A stretch of DNA of 64,000 nucleotides, from contig JACRPC010000044.1 of the NCBI GenBank assembly GCA_016214125.1, positions 58,355 to 122,354 of the forward strand. The letters run 5' to 3'. A program made the position numbers and the translations under genes. The notes under the pieces were generated by a model. It ran no database searches. It was not told where the DNA came from and saw nothing but the letters and a program-made list of their open reading frames with translations. This document shows, piece after piece, positions 25,043 to 32,849 of the stretch. Each line of letters begins with the position of its first letter. Positions within the stretch are counted from its first letter, which is position 1. Source of the DNA: Rhodospirillales bacterium (lineage in GTDB: Bacteria; Pseudomonadota; Alphaproteobacteria; Rhodospirillales; WMHbin7).

Positions 25043-25246
25043 ATGAGCGGCTGGGGCTGCCCGCACGAAAGCCAAGGGAGCTGCGACAAGGTTGGCGGGC
25101 GCGCCTGCGAGCCCGGCATGAAGGGCTGCATTCTGCGCGGCCGTTTCCGCTTCGCCGACGACAGCAAGAACCGCCCGCGCAAATCGCCACCTTCGGCGGC
25201 CTCATCGCCCGCCGACCAAGACGATCCGGACAAGAAGGCAAAATAG
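25043..25246 (+). CDS. Small cysteine-rich conserved protein
   Basis: A 67-residue protein with a strong ribosome site, GGAGGTG, four bases before the ATG at 25043. The N-terminal half has four Cys in the pattern C-x6-C-x7-C-x6-C: GWGCPHESQGSCDKVGG followed by RACEPGMKGCILRGRF, suggestive of a metal site. The C-terminal 30 residues are Lys/Asp/Pro-rich and probably disordered. Similar short GWGCPHE proteins occur as hypotheticals in related alphaproteobacteria, to my recollection. Function unknown. It is divergent from the hot-dog operon and converges on the toxin gene. Confidence 0.7.
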   Translation: MSGWGCPHESQGSCDKVGGRACEPGMKGCILRGRFRFADDSKNRPRKSPPSAASSPADQDDPDKKAK

Positions 25247-25262
25247 CGTCCCGATCCCTTTC

Positions 25263-25640
25263 TTACCCGTCGAGGATGGCCACGCCGTAGGCGCGCAGGG
25301 TGGGATCGCGCGTCACCAAAATCATCCGTTCCAACATGGCTTGCGCAACCAGCATGCGGTCGAACGGATCGGTGTGGTGGCGGGGCAGAGCGCCCGCCGT
25401 TTGCGCATGTTGGACGGTGATCGGCAAGGCCAGAAATCCGCTGCGCCGAAGCGCCTCCTCGATCGTGGTGGGCATCTCGATCTTGCCCAATTGGGCCTTT
25501 ATCGACAGTTCCCATACCGTGGCGGCGCTGACATAAACCTCGCGTTCGGGATCGGAGATGGCGGCACGCGCCGCTTGGTGAAGCCGATCGCCTCCCATCG
25601 CCCACCGCAGAAAAACATGGGTATCGAGCAACAAATTCAC
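25263..25640 (-). CDS. PIN-domain ribonuclease toxin (VapC-type)
   Basis: A 125-residue toxin. The GTG at 25640 is used because it overlaps the antitoxin stop (GTGA) and gives the PIN N-terminus NLLLDTHVFLRW with the first catalytic Asp. Further acidic residues lie in AATVWELSIK (Glu), DPFDRMLVAQA (Asp) and ILVTRDPTLRAYG (Asp), completing a PIN active site. Such toxins cleave RNA (often tRNA) until neutralised by the antitoxin. The length is typical. A chromosomal stabilisation or persistence module is implied. Confidence 0.9.
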   Translation of the reverse strand: MNLLLDTHVFLRWAMGGDRLHQAARAAISDPEREVYVSAATVWELSIKAQLGKIEMPTTIEEALRRSGFLALPITVQHAQTAGALPRHHTDPFDRMLVAQAMLERMILVTRDPTLRAYGVAILDG

Positions 25641-25882
25641 GCGCCATCGCCCCGGAAGGCGCCAAGAATCTCCTCGGGCAGGGGCGCATCGAAATCCTTG
25701 GCGATCCGCACCTTGCCGACCCAACAGCCGGGGCGCCGCGCTTTTCCCTTCGCCGGCAAGGCAACCAGGCGGGCGCGCGGCTTGCCGGCCTTGGCGATGA
25801 CGATTTCCTCGCCCTCGGCCGCCCGCTCGACCAGTTCGGAAAGATGGGTCTTGGCGTCGTAGAGGTTAAGAATTGTCGACAT
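25637..25882 (-). CDS. Phd/YefM-type antitoxin
   Basis: An 81-residue antitoxin. The start at 25882 follows a GGAAGG ribosome site by seven bases; an upstream extension to 25942 lacks one. The N-terminal DNA-binding half, MSTILNLYDAKTHLSELVER and EGEEIVIAKAGKPRARLV, is the Phd-family pattern; the C-terminal tail presumably wraps the PIN toxin. It should repress its own operon with the toxin as corepressor. It lies 60 bp downstream of ubiV. Confidence 0.9.
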   Translation of the reverse strand: MSTILNLYDAKTHLSELVERAAEGEEIVIAKAGKPRARLVALPAKGKARRPGCWVGKVRIAKDFDAPLPEEILGAFRGDGA

Positions 25883-25945
25883 CACACGCCTTCCGCAGGC
25901 CCCAAATATAGGTCGCGGCTGCGTGTTGGTCAAGTTGGTCAACCC

Positions 25946-26848
25946 CTACTCGGCCGCCTCGCTCCAGGCTAGGCCCTCGCGGCCCTGATAGTAGCCGTCG
26001 ATGAAGGGCACGGGGCCCGCCAAAGATCGCAATTTTGCTTGCGCGTCGTCGGCCCCGATCCGGCCATCGAGCGCCTCGCGGTAGAGCGCCGCCACCGCCA
26101 CCATGTCGAGCGCCTGGGGCGAGAGGCGAAAGCGGGTGACGCCCATCGCCCGCAACGCCGCCAATTCGCCCAGCAGATTGACATAGCCGTGCGACATCGT
26201 CTGGGTGCCGTTGACCGCCAGGATCGGCTGATGGTCGAGGGTTTCCACCGGCTTGCCGTCGGCGTCGTTGCCGCAGACATACTGGCAGGAATCCTTGGCC
26301 AGCCCGTGGGCGCGGGCGTGATAGCAGCGCGCCGACACCGACAGGGCCAAGCGGCCGAAGACGGTGACTTCGATCTCCAGCGCCCCGCGCGCCTTTGCCA
26401 GTTTGGCGATGGTGTCGGCCGGCAGTTCCGGATGGGTGGCGGCGCGCACCGCGCCCAACCGGGCAAAGGTCCGCAGCGTGTCTTCGTTGAACAGGTTGAT
26501 GAAGGGGCCGATGGCGTGCGGCCTTCCCGCCAGCACCTGAATGGCCGCCACGTCGTTGGCCTCGACCATATGGCCCATTTCGGCCAGGCCGCGCACCATC
26601 GCCATCTCGCGCTCGCCGGTGACCAGCGCCAGAGTCGAGAACACCACCTCCTTGCCGGAGCGGCTCAAGCGCTCGGCCACCTCGGGCAGATGGGGATCGA
26701 AGAAGGGCGCGCGCTTCGAGCAGACCACTTCGCCCAGATGGACGGTTGCGACATCCGCCTCGTCGGCAATGCGGAAATAGAAATCGCGCCGGGTTTCGGC
26801 CGTCCAGTGGAAGAGGAGCGGCCCCAGCGACAAAGCGGCTTTGCTCAT
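25946..26848 (-). CDS. ubiV: O2-independent ubiquinone hydroxylation protein UbiV (U32 family)
   Basis: A 300-residue U32-family protein without a signal peptide. With UbiU it forms a heterodimer needed for anaerobic hydroxylation steps in ubiquinone synthesis. All four 4Fe-4S Cys are seen: Cys in HLGEVVCSKRAPFF, Cys in SARCYHARA, and two in KDSCQYVCGND, with the C-x12-C-x3-C spacing known for UbiV. It starts inside the ubiU stop (ATGA), so the two are translated together at matched levels. It is last in the ubiT-ubiU-ubiV operon. Confidence 0.93.
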   Translation of the reverse strand: MSKAALSLGPLLFHWTAETRRDFYFRIADEADVATVHLGEVVCSKRAPFFDPHLPEVAERLSRSGKEVVFSTLALVTGEREMAMVRGLAEMGHMVEANDVAAIQVLAGRPHAIGPFINLFNEDTLRTFARLGAVRAATHPELPADTIAKLAKARGALEIEVTVFGRLALSVSARCYHARAHGLAKDSCQYVCGNDADGKPVETLDHQPILAVNGTQTMSHGYVNLLGELAALRAMGVTRFRLSPQALDMVAVAALYREALDGRIGADDAQAKLRSLAGPVPFIDGYYQGREGLAWSEAAE

Positions 26849-27849
26849 CGCCAGCTCTTCTTATAGGCGCCGGTGGTTTCCCGCCCGCCTTCGGAGATGG
26901 CGCGCAGAGCGGCCGCCGCCGGTGCATTGGTCCCGATGCCCTGGGCGATGGCGTCGATGGCGGCGCGGAAGGTCGAGACCACCTGCGTCACATAGGCCTT
27001 GCCGCGCTGGCGGCCCTCGATCTTCAAGGCGGTCACGCCGGCCGCTTTCAGGGCGGGCAGGATGTCGAGGGTGTTGAGACTCACCGGGTCCTCGAACAGG
27101 TACGAGGTCTGGCCGTCGGCGGTGAACCGGCCCTTGCAGGGCGTCGGATAGCCGGCCGGCTCGCTCTTGGAGAAGCTGTTGATGGTGACGCCGCCCAGGC
27201 GCGAGACCAGTTGATCGCCCTCTTCATCGTAGCGCACATGGCTGGCCGGGGCGCAAGCGCCCTGGCTGTTGGGCGAGGTGCCGGTGAGATAGGAGGAGAG
27301 CGCGCAGCGCCCCTCGGCCATCACGCACAGACCGCCAAAAGCGAAAACTTCGGTCTCGATGCCAACGGCGCGGGTTAATTGGCCGATCTCATCGACGGTA
27401 AGAACGCGCGGCAGCACCACCCGCTTGACGCCGAAGCGGTCGCGGTAAAAGGCGATGGCGTCGGCGTTGGAAGCGGCGGCCTGCACCGACAGATGCAAGC
27501 GCAGATCGGGATGGGTGCGCTTGGCGTAATCGAGCAGGCCGATATCGGCCAGAATGACCGCGTCGGCGCCCAATTCGGCCGCCTGGTCGATCGCCTGGCG
27601 CCAGGGCCCCGGATGGCCGGCCTTGGGAAAGGTGTTGATGGCGATCAGCACCTTGCGCTCATGCCGATGAGCAAGCGCGATGGCATCGCCCATTTCCCGG
27701 CGATCGAAATTGAGGCCCGGGAAGTTACGGGCGTTGGTCTCGTCGCGGAATCCGCAATAGACGGTATCGGCGCCGGACTCGATCGCCGCCTTGAAGGCGG
27801 CCGGGGTCCCCGCCGGACAAACGAGTTCGAGATAGGGCAAAGGCCTCAC
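26845..27849 (-). CDS. ubiU: O2-independent ubiquinone hydroxylation protein UbiU (U32 family)
   Basis: A 334-residue U32 protein, partner of UbiV. The N-terminus YLELVCPAGTPAAFKAAIES and the signature FGGLCVMAEGRCALSSYLTG, followed by Cys in SQGACAP and PTPCKGRF, give the four cluster Cys at the expected spacing (7, 17 and about 39 residues). The GTG start overlaps the ubiT stop (GTGA). In E. coli UbiU-UbiV are thought to use prephenate as hydroxyl donor in place of O2. The full operon order ubiT-ubiU-ubiV supports the assignment over U32 peptidases of other types. Confidence 0.94.
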   Translation of the reverse strand: MRPLPYLELVCPAGTPAAFKAAIESGADTVYCGFRDETNARNFPGLNFDRREMGDAIALAHRHERKVLIAINTFPKAGHPGPWRQAIDQAAELGADAVILADIGLLDYAKRTHPDLRLHLSVQAAASNADAIAFYRDRFGVKRVVLPRVLTVDEIGQLTRAVGIETEVFAFGGLCVMAEGRCALSSYLTGTSPNSQGACAPASHVRYDEEGDQLVSRLGGVTINSFSKSEPAGYPTPCKGRFTADGQTSYLFEDPVSLNTLDILPALKAAGVTALKIEGRQRGKAYVTQVVSTFRAAIDAIAQGIGTNAPAAAALRAISEGGRETTGAYKKSWR

Positions 27850-28493
27850 GCCGGGCTCCCCGCCCCCGGACGGCGCGATTCCAGACGGGCCAACCTGGCC
27901 TTGAGGTCGGCGACGTCGCTTTTCAGCCGATCCTGCTCGGCCTCGACATCGCGGCCATGCTGGGCATCGTGAAAGGCCTTGATCTCGCGCTCGACTCGTT
28001 TGGCGAAATCGTCGAGCGCGGCGATCGCCCGCCCGGCCGGCCTTGCGAAGGGACCGAGAAAGGACAGCACGTCGGCGACCAAATCAAGATCGGCGCCGTC
28101 GAAGATGTTTCGCAGCGCCACGATGATCGTGGTGTCGCCGGTCACCGTCAGCGCCCGGTTGAAGAACAAGGTGTCGCCGTCGATCCGGCCCTCCATGAGG
28201 TCGATCAGGGAGGCCAGCGAGCCGCGGACAATGGCCACCGCCTCGTCCTCGGGCGTCGCCAGGGTGAGGCGCACCCCATCCTCGGCCAAGCCAAGCAGAA
28301 AGCGATGCGGCAGATCGGCCGGTTCGATGATCACCTTGGCCGGCCCCAGGGCCTTCAAACGGTCGATCAAATGGGGATGGCGGCGAGCCACCAGCGCCAA
28401 GCCAAGCTCCAACAGCGGGCGCAAGGCCGCCGCCGGCAATGGCCGCATCGCCAAGCCGGCCAAACGCGCCGGAAATTCCAAAAAAGCCGCCAT
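27846..28493 (-). CDS. ubiT: Ubiquinone accessory lipid carrier UbiT (SCP2 domain)
   Basis: A 215-residue protein. The start at 28493 is set by the ribosome site GGAGGGG six bases upstream. An SCP2-like lipid-binding domain covers about residues 35-140, including EDGVRLTLATPEDEAVAIV and GDTTIIVALRNIFDGADLD. The C-terminal 50 residues (DVEAEQDRLKSDVADLKARL) form a predicted coiled coil, a frequent appendage in alphaproteobacterial UbiT. UbiT binds the hydrophobic quinone intermediates and replaces UbiJ under anaerobiosis. A near-consensus FNR box lies 95 bp upstream, which suits oxygen-controlled expression. Confidence 0.9.
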   Translation of the reverse strand: MAAFLEFPARLAGLAMRPLPAAALRPLLELGLALVARRHPHLIDRLKALGPAKVIIEPADLPHRFLLGLAEDGVRLTLATPEDEAVAIVRGSLASLIDLMEGRIDGDTLFFNRALTVTGDTTIIVALRNIFDGADLDLVADVLSFLGPFARPAGRAIAALDDFAKRVEREIKAFHDAQHGRDVEAEQDRLKSDVADLKARLARLESRRPGAGSPA

Positions 28494-28587
28494 TCGCGCC
28501 CCTCCATGCCCGAATCGTGGGAAATGTGGCACCGCCTACCCCAACCGTCAATCGTTTGGGCTCGGACCATCCGATATTGTCCCTATG

Positions 28588-28601
28588 TTGATCAAGGTCA
28601 A
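28588..28601 (-). promoter_or_regulatory. FNR/ANR-type box upstream of ubiTUV
   Basis: The sequence TTGATCAAGGTCAA matches the FNR consensus TTGAT-N4-ATCAA at nine of ten defined positions. It is in the 142-bp gap between ubiT and the PilJ/NarX-like kinase. A good -10 at class II distance was not found in either direction, so position-dependent activation is not proven; direction is assigned to ubiTUV because ubi anaerobic genes are known FNR targets in E. coli. Confidence 0.65.
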
Positions 28602-28635
28602 TGTACGAAAAGGGGATGTGCTAACCTAATGCCCA

Positions 28636-30087
28636 ATGACCGAAAACATCGTCCAGTTGATCCGTTCGCGCAACCGCCTGGTCCTGGCGGTGCTCGTCGC
28701 CGCATCCTTGATATCCTTCATCGCCGTCCTCGTCTTGCAGCGCGGCCAGGAAGATATGGCGACTGCGATCAACATGGCCGGCCGGCTGCGCTACCTGTCG
28801 CAAATGATTGCCTGGAAGAGCCTTGATCTCGTCGAGATTCAGCGGCAACCGACCTCGCCCGCCGAATTCCACACACGCCAACGCGAATTGGCGGTCGCCT
28901 CGGGCCTCTTCCGCAGCACCGCCGACGGCTTGGCAACGCTGCTTGTCGGCTTGCCGCTGTCCCAGGACGTCACCAATCGGCTCGCGGTCGGCGGGGCCTT
29001 GCGCAACCGGCTTCTGGCTTATGCGGATCAGGCCGACATCCTGGCCGGGCTCGACTCCAGCCGCATCCTGCCCAACACGCCGTCCTTGCGCCTGATCCAG
29101 TCCGGTGCCGCCGAACTGTTGAACGAAAGCGATCGTTTGGTCAATGCGGTCGAGCGTGAGACCCGGCAGCGCGCCAATCTTCTGCTGGCGATCACGGTCA
29201 TCGGCGAGGGCTTGGAAGTCATCCTCATCATCTTGGTCGGCTTCGCGGTGCTGAAGCCGCTTGAAAAAAGGGTCGAGGCCGATCTCGATGCCCGCCGCGC
29301 CAACGAGTACGCGATGCAGATGGCCAAACGCGAAGCCGAGGCCGCCAACCAGGCGAAGAGCATGTTTCTCGCCAATATGAGCCACGAATTGCGCACGCCC
29401 TTGAACGCGGTGATCGGCTTTGCCGACGTCATGCGGAGCGAGATCTTCGGCCCGCTGGGTTCGGAGCGTTACCGGGAGTATGTGCAGAACATTTTTCAGT
29501 CCGGCCAGCATCTTCTCGATCTCGTCTCCGACGTTCTCGACATGTCGAAAATCGAGGCCGGCCGTCTCGATCTTGCCCTGGAACCGGCGGCGCCCGGCGA
29601 CCTGATCGCCCAGGCCCGGCTCCTGCTGCGCGCGCCGGCCCAAGCCAAGGACATCCTGATCGTCGTCGACGGCAGGGACGATCTCCCTTGGATCGAGGTC
29701 GATCCGCTGCGCATGAAGCAGGTCCTGCTCAATCTGATCGGCAACGCCATTAAATTCACGCCGCGGGGTGGAAGGATCACCATCCGCGCCGGCCTCTTAC
29801 CCGATGGCGGCATGGCGATCGCGGTCGCCGACACCGGCATCGGCATTGCCGCCACCGACATCCCCAAGGCCTTTGAGATTTTCGGCCAGATCGAAGGCGC
29901 CCATCAGGAAAGCTTGCGCGGCGCCGGCCTAGGCCTTCCCTTGAGCCGCCGTCTGGTCGAACTGCATGGCGGGCGTTTGGAACTCGCCAGCGATCCCGGC
30001 CTCGGCACGACGGTCACGATCATTTTGCCGCCTGAACGGGTCAGTCGCCTAGCGGCGAGCGAAATGCGCCCATCCCGCCAAGCCTAG
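28636..30087 (+). CDS. Sensor histidine kinase with PilJ/NarX-like sensor domain
   Basis: A 483-residue kinase. TM1 (about residues 14-34) and TM2 (about 183-206) enclose a helical periplasmic domain. Its first helix, MATAINMAGRLRYLSQMIAW, matches the P-box pattern (INxAGxLRxxS) that binds nitrate in NarX and recurs in PilJ N-terminal domains. A coiled stretch precedes the HisKA domain with MFLANMSHELRTPLNAVIGF and the HATPase domain with LLNLIGNAIKF, VADTGIGI and GAGLGLPLSRRLVELHGG. No response regulator is adjacent. The shared upstream region contains an FNR box. Nitrate/nitrite sensing is an inference from the P-box. Confidence 0.85.
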   Translation: MTENIVQLIRSRNRLVLAVLVAASLISFIAVLVLQRGQEDMATAINMAGRLRYLSQMIAWKSLDLVEIQRQPTSPAEFHTRQRELAVASGLFRSTADGLATLLVGLPLSQDVTNRLAVGGALRNRLLAYADQADILAGLDSSRILPNTPSLRLIQSGAAELLNESDRLVNAVERETRQRANLLLAITVIGEGLEVILIILVGFAVLKPLEKRVEADLDARRANEYAMQMAKREAEAANQAKSMFLANMSHELRTPLNAVIGFADVMRSEIFGPLGSERYREYVQNIFQSGQHLLDLVSDVLDMSKIEAGRLDLALEPAAPGDLIAQARLLLRAPAQAKDILIVVDGRDDLPWIEVDPLRMKQVLLNLIGNAIKFTPRGGRITIRAGLLPDGGMAIAVADTGIGIAATDIPKAFEIFGQIEGAHQESLRGAGLGLPLSRRLVELHGGRLELASDPGLGTTVTIILPPERVSRLAASEMRPSRQA

Positions 30088-30219
30088 GAACAGCACCGCG
30101 CCCATGCCCCAGACCAAGGTGCTGCCCGGCATGTGGAAAGCCGGCATATAGGCATAAAGCAGGGCCAGCACGCCCCACACCGCGCCGATCAAACCCAGAA
30201 GGAAGGCGTCAAGGCTCAT
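30049..30219 (-). CDS. Small two-helix membrane protein of the oxidase-like operon
   Basis: A 56-residue protein, too short for many gene callers. A GGAGG ribosome site lies five bases before the ATG at 30219. Two hydrophobic helices (about residues 5-24 and 32-51, separated by YMPAFHMPGST) and a C-terminal HFARR make it a plausible accessory subunit, comparable in size to subunit IIa or IV of ba3-type oxidases. It begins 12 bp after the stop of the subunit I gene and its 3' end overlaps the end of the opposing kinase gene by 39 bp. Confidence 0.7.
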   Translation of the reverse strand: MSLDAFLLGLIGAVWGVLALLYAYMPAFHMPGSTLVWGMGAVLFLGLAGWAHFARR

Positions 30220-30231
30220 TCTCGCCTCCGT

Positions 30232-31884
30232 TCAATGACCGCCGCCGGCGCTGGCAACCGCCGGCAGGGCGCGCAGCCATCCGAAGGCAAACCAGGTGGC
30301 GCCGTACATGGCGAGCACGAGAAGAGCCACCGCCGCCGGCCCGCTCCAGGCGGGCCGGAGCAGCGCCGGCCCGGGATCGTCCAGTTTCGCCTCGGGAAGG
30401 GCGGAGCGAGTCTGGCCCAGACCAAGGAGCGGGCCGGCCAGCGCCACCACATAGACGGCCAAGCCCAAGGCCATCGGCAGCGCGCCGATGCCGATCCAAA
30501 CCGACAGGCTGTTCCAACCGGCGGGGGCGAGCCCGTCATAAGAGGCCGAAAGGACCCGGCGCGGCATGCCGGCCAGACCGGCCGCGATGCCGGCGCCGCC
30601 GAACACCAGCAAGCCCAGGGTGATCAGAGCCGGCAGATGACCAAGAAGCCGGATTGCGGGCAGGCGCCGGCCGCACAGCGCCGGCACCAACCGCATCAGG
30701 GCGGCCAGAAGGGTGAGCGACACCGCGCCGATGGTGAGGAAATGGAAATAGCCGGGCACGAAGAAGGTGTCGGACAGAAGCCCGGCCAGCTTTTCCTGGA
30801 TCAGCACGAAGGCGAAGGTGCCGCCCAAGGCGAGGTTGATCACCGACCAACCGATGGCCCGCATCGCCGGGTCGCGCCAATCGAGCCTGGTGAGCCAGCC
30901 CAAGGGGCCGCGGGCGCCCCGCGCGCGGGCCTGGGCCTCGAGGGAGACGACGATCACCAGGAAGGCCGCCACGGTGGGGACGCTGATGAACAGCGACAGC
31001 ATCGACCCCAGCACCAGGATGATCGGCTTCAGCCCGGGCTCCAGGAACATGTGATAGAGCGAGGTCGGCGGCACGAAGAGCAGATAGAGCGCAAAGACGA
31101 TTTTCGAGAAGCGGGCGCCCAGGATCGATCCGGTGCCGGCCAGTTCCGGCATCAACGCGTACCAGACCAGCACCATCGCCATCAGCGGCAGGTAGTGCAT
31201 GTTGTGGAACAGCACATGCCAAAGCGTGGCGTGATCGGCGGGAAAGGCCCCCCAGCCCATGGCCCAGCGGGCGGGCGGCAGAAAAGCGTTGGCAAGCGCC
31301 ACCGCGCTCACCATCAGCAGCCCCGCCCAGGCGACGGCGCCGAAAGCCAGCGACGACCATTCCGACCCGTGGGCTCGCTTGGCGCGGAACAGGGTAAGGA
31401 TGGCGCAGCCGGCGACCAGAAGCAGGCCCAGCGCCAGCGCCAGATAACCAAGATCGAAGACGAAGGCCCAGCCGCGCTCGTCGCCCACCACCTCGGGCGA
31501 GCCGTCATAGAGCAGCGGCGCGCCGCCCAGCGTGCCGGCCAGACTCGCGCCCAGGCCGAGAAACAGGAACAGCGTTCCCGTCCAGGCCAGACCGCGCCCA
31601 GCCAGGGCCGCGCCGGATTCGGCGGCGGCGATCGCCAGCAAGATGCCAAGCTGGGCGAAGGTGAGCCAGTAGAAGAAGACCGTCACCCCATGCAGGGTCA
31701 TCGCCCGATAGCCGGTGGGCAGATCGGGCGCCAGCCACCCCGCCCGCGCCAGCGCCGTGTAAAGGCCCATCAGCAGGCCAAGCCCGAGCGCCGCCAGGGC
31801 CCCGGCAAAGAGAATTTTCAAGAGCCGCCGATCGGCGGGGGCCAACGCGGTCACGGCAACGGACAGGCTGCGCGTCTCGGCCAT
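30232..31884 (-). CDS. B-type (ba3-like) heme-copper oxidase subunit I homologue with altered active-site ligands
   Basis: A 550-residue membrane protein with about 13 hydrophobic segments; the start at 31884 lies two bases after the subunit II stop. It aligns without gaps to the core of Thermus ba3 subunit I as I recall it. Conserved: low-spin heme His65 in TLHGV, CuB His227 and the cross-link Tyr231 in LFHNMHYLP, CuB His278, and low-spin His381. Altered: the first His of the CuB His-His pair is Tyr277 (SLYHMFLEPG) and the high-spin heme ligand is Tyr379 (VPGYFHF). The usual O2- or NO-reducing site therefore cannot form normally. Classical oxidase activity should not be assumed; an electron-transfer, NO-binding or sensor function are alternatives. 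Confidence 0.85.
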   Translation of the reverse strand: MAETRSLSVAVTALAPADRRLLKILFAGALAALGLGLLMGLYTALARAGWLAPDLPTGYRAMTLHGVTVFFYWLTFAQLGILLAIAAAESGAALAGRGLAWTGTLFLFLGLGASLAGTLGGAPLLYDGSPEVVGDERGWAFVFDLGYLALALGLLLVAGCAILTLFRAKRAHGSEWSSLAFGAVAWAGLLMVSAVALANAFLPPARWAMGWGAFPADHATLWHVLFHNMHYLPLMAMVLVWYALMPELAGTGSILGARFSKIVFALYLLFVPPTSLYHMFLEPGLKPIILVLGSMLSLFISVPTVAAFLVIVVSLEAQARARGARGPLGWLTRLDWRDPAMRAIGWSVINLALGGTFAFVLIQEKLAGLLSDTFFVPGYFHFLTIGAVSLTLLAALMRLVPALCGRRLPAIRLLGHLPALITLGLLVFGGAGIAAGLAGMPRRVLSASYDGLAPAGWNSLSVWIGIGALPMALGLAVYVVALAGPLLGLGQTRSALPEAKLDDPGPALLRPAWSGPAAVALLVLAMYGATWFAFGWLRALPAVASAGGGH

Positions 31885-31886
31885 GG

Positions 31887-32648
31887 CTAACCCACCACGA
31901 TCTTGCCGGCCATGCGGTCGTGCATCACGCCGCAATAAACCGTGCAATAGATCATGAAGGTGCCCGACTGGGTGAAGGTGATCTCGCGCTCGACCAGAAC
32001 GCCTTGGCGCAACCGGGTGATCAGGCTGCCCGAGCCAAGCTGAATGGCGGCGCCGTGACTGGAATCGACCGCCATCATGCGGAAGCGGTAGGGCTGACCG
32101 GCCTCAAGGCGGAGGAAGGAAGGCTCGAACCCCCATTGATAGGCCATCAGATAGACATCGACGGTTCCTTCCTCGGCGGCCGCCTCGCTGGCGAAGGCCG
32201 GCGGATGGTCGGCATCCGCCGGATGATGCTGGGCGGCAACGCCCTGGGCGACGTGGGCGGCATGCTCGTCGGCCGTGTGGCCCATCTTGGCGTGATCGTC
32301 CTCGGCGTCGCCGCGCGGCGTCGCGGAATGGTCATGGCCCGCGTCGGATGCTTCCCCGGCGCCGGCCAGGAAACCGGGCGCAACGCTGCCGTCGGGCTGG
32401 CGGAAGCGGGTGACGAAGGCTTCGACCTGGCGGCGGAATTCCTCGGGCGACGGGCCCTGAGGAGCACCACCATGCCCCCCGTGGCCGCCACCGTGGCCGC
32501 CGTCGCTATCCTCGCCCTCGTCGGAATGGCCTTGCAAAATATTGGGGCCGGCCCCCAGGCCCACCCACAAACCATAGAGGCTCAACACCGCCAGACTGGA
32601 GATTCCGACAAAACCGCGCCGCGTGCTGAAGGAGGGTTTATCGCTCAT
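31887..32648 (-). CDS. CuA-containing oxidase subunit II homologue with His-rich insert
   Basis: A 253-residue protein anchored by one N-terminal helix (about residues 12-32) preceded by STRRGFVG, which resembles a twin-arginine motif. The C-terminal cupredoxin domain has a complete CuA set: His198 (SSHGAAI), Cys235, Cys239, His243 and Met246 in MIYCTVYCGVMHDRM. Between anchor and cupredoxin is an unusual low-complexity region (about residues 40-150) with more than fifteen His, for example GGHGGGHGGHGG and MGHTADEHAAH, that may bind or buffer copper. The start at 32648 avoids a hydrophilic extension. It heads the operon with the altered subunit I and the 56-residue membrane protein. Confidence 0.88.
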   Translation of the reverse strand: MSDKPSFSTRRGFVGISSLAVLSLYGLWVGLGAGPNILQGHSDEGEDSDGGHGGGHGGHGGAPQGPSPEEFRRQVEAFVTRFRQPDGSVAPGFLAGAGEASDAGHDHSATPRGDAEDDHAKMGHTADEHAAHVAQGVAAQHHPADADHPPAFASEAAAEEGTVDVYLMAYQWGFEPSFLRLEAGQPYRFRMMAVDSSHGAAIQLGSGSLITRLRQGVLVEREITFTQSGTFMIYCTVYCGVMHDRMAGKIVVG

Positions 32649-32708
32649 GGTGATCCCGATCCGCTCGCCGAACGCCACTCTGGTCCGCGCTCCAGGCTCT
32701 GTCAACGT

Positions 32709-32722
32709 CCGGACCAATCCGG
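32709..32722. promoter_or_regulatory. Palindrome upstream of the oxidase-like operon
   Basis: CCGGA-CCAA-TCCGG is a 5-bp inverted repeat located about 60 bp before the subunit II start. It could be an operator of the oxidase-like operon, but in DNA of this GC content such repeats also arise by chance. No match to known NsrR, NnrR or FNR sites was seen. Confidence 0.25.
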
Positions 32723-32849
32723 ATCGGAATGCGTCCTAGCCCGGTAAAATTGCTGGTCTTTTTCCCTCAAACATGCGAAAAGTGGGGGTTCGCTCCCTGC
32801 ATCAATGCGGGCGGCGGTGTTTTGTGTTGATGGAAAAGGGCGGTTGCAC

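Noticed and set aside
28588..28635. FNR box as class II activator of the NarX-like kinase gene
   Set aside because: The expected -10 position would fall only a few bases before the kinase start codon and shows no -10 match.
30232..31884. Calling subunit I a functional ba3 cytochrome c oxidase or cbaA
   Set aside because: The Tyr replacements at a CuB ligand and at the high-spin heme ligand make that function unsafe to assert.
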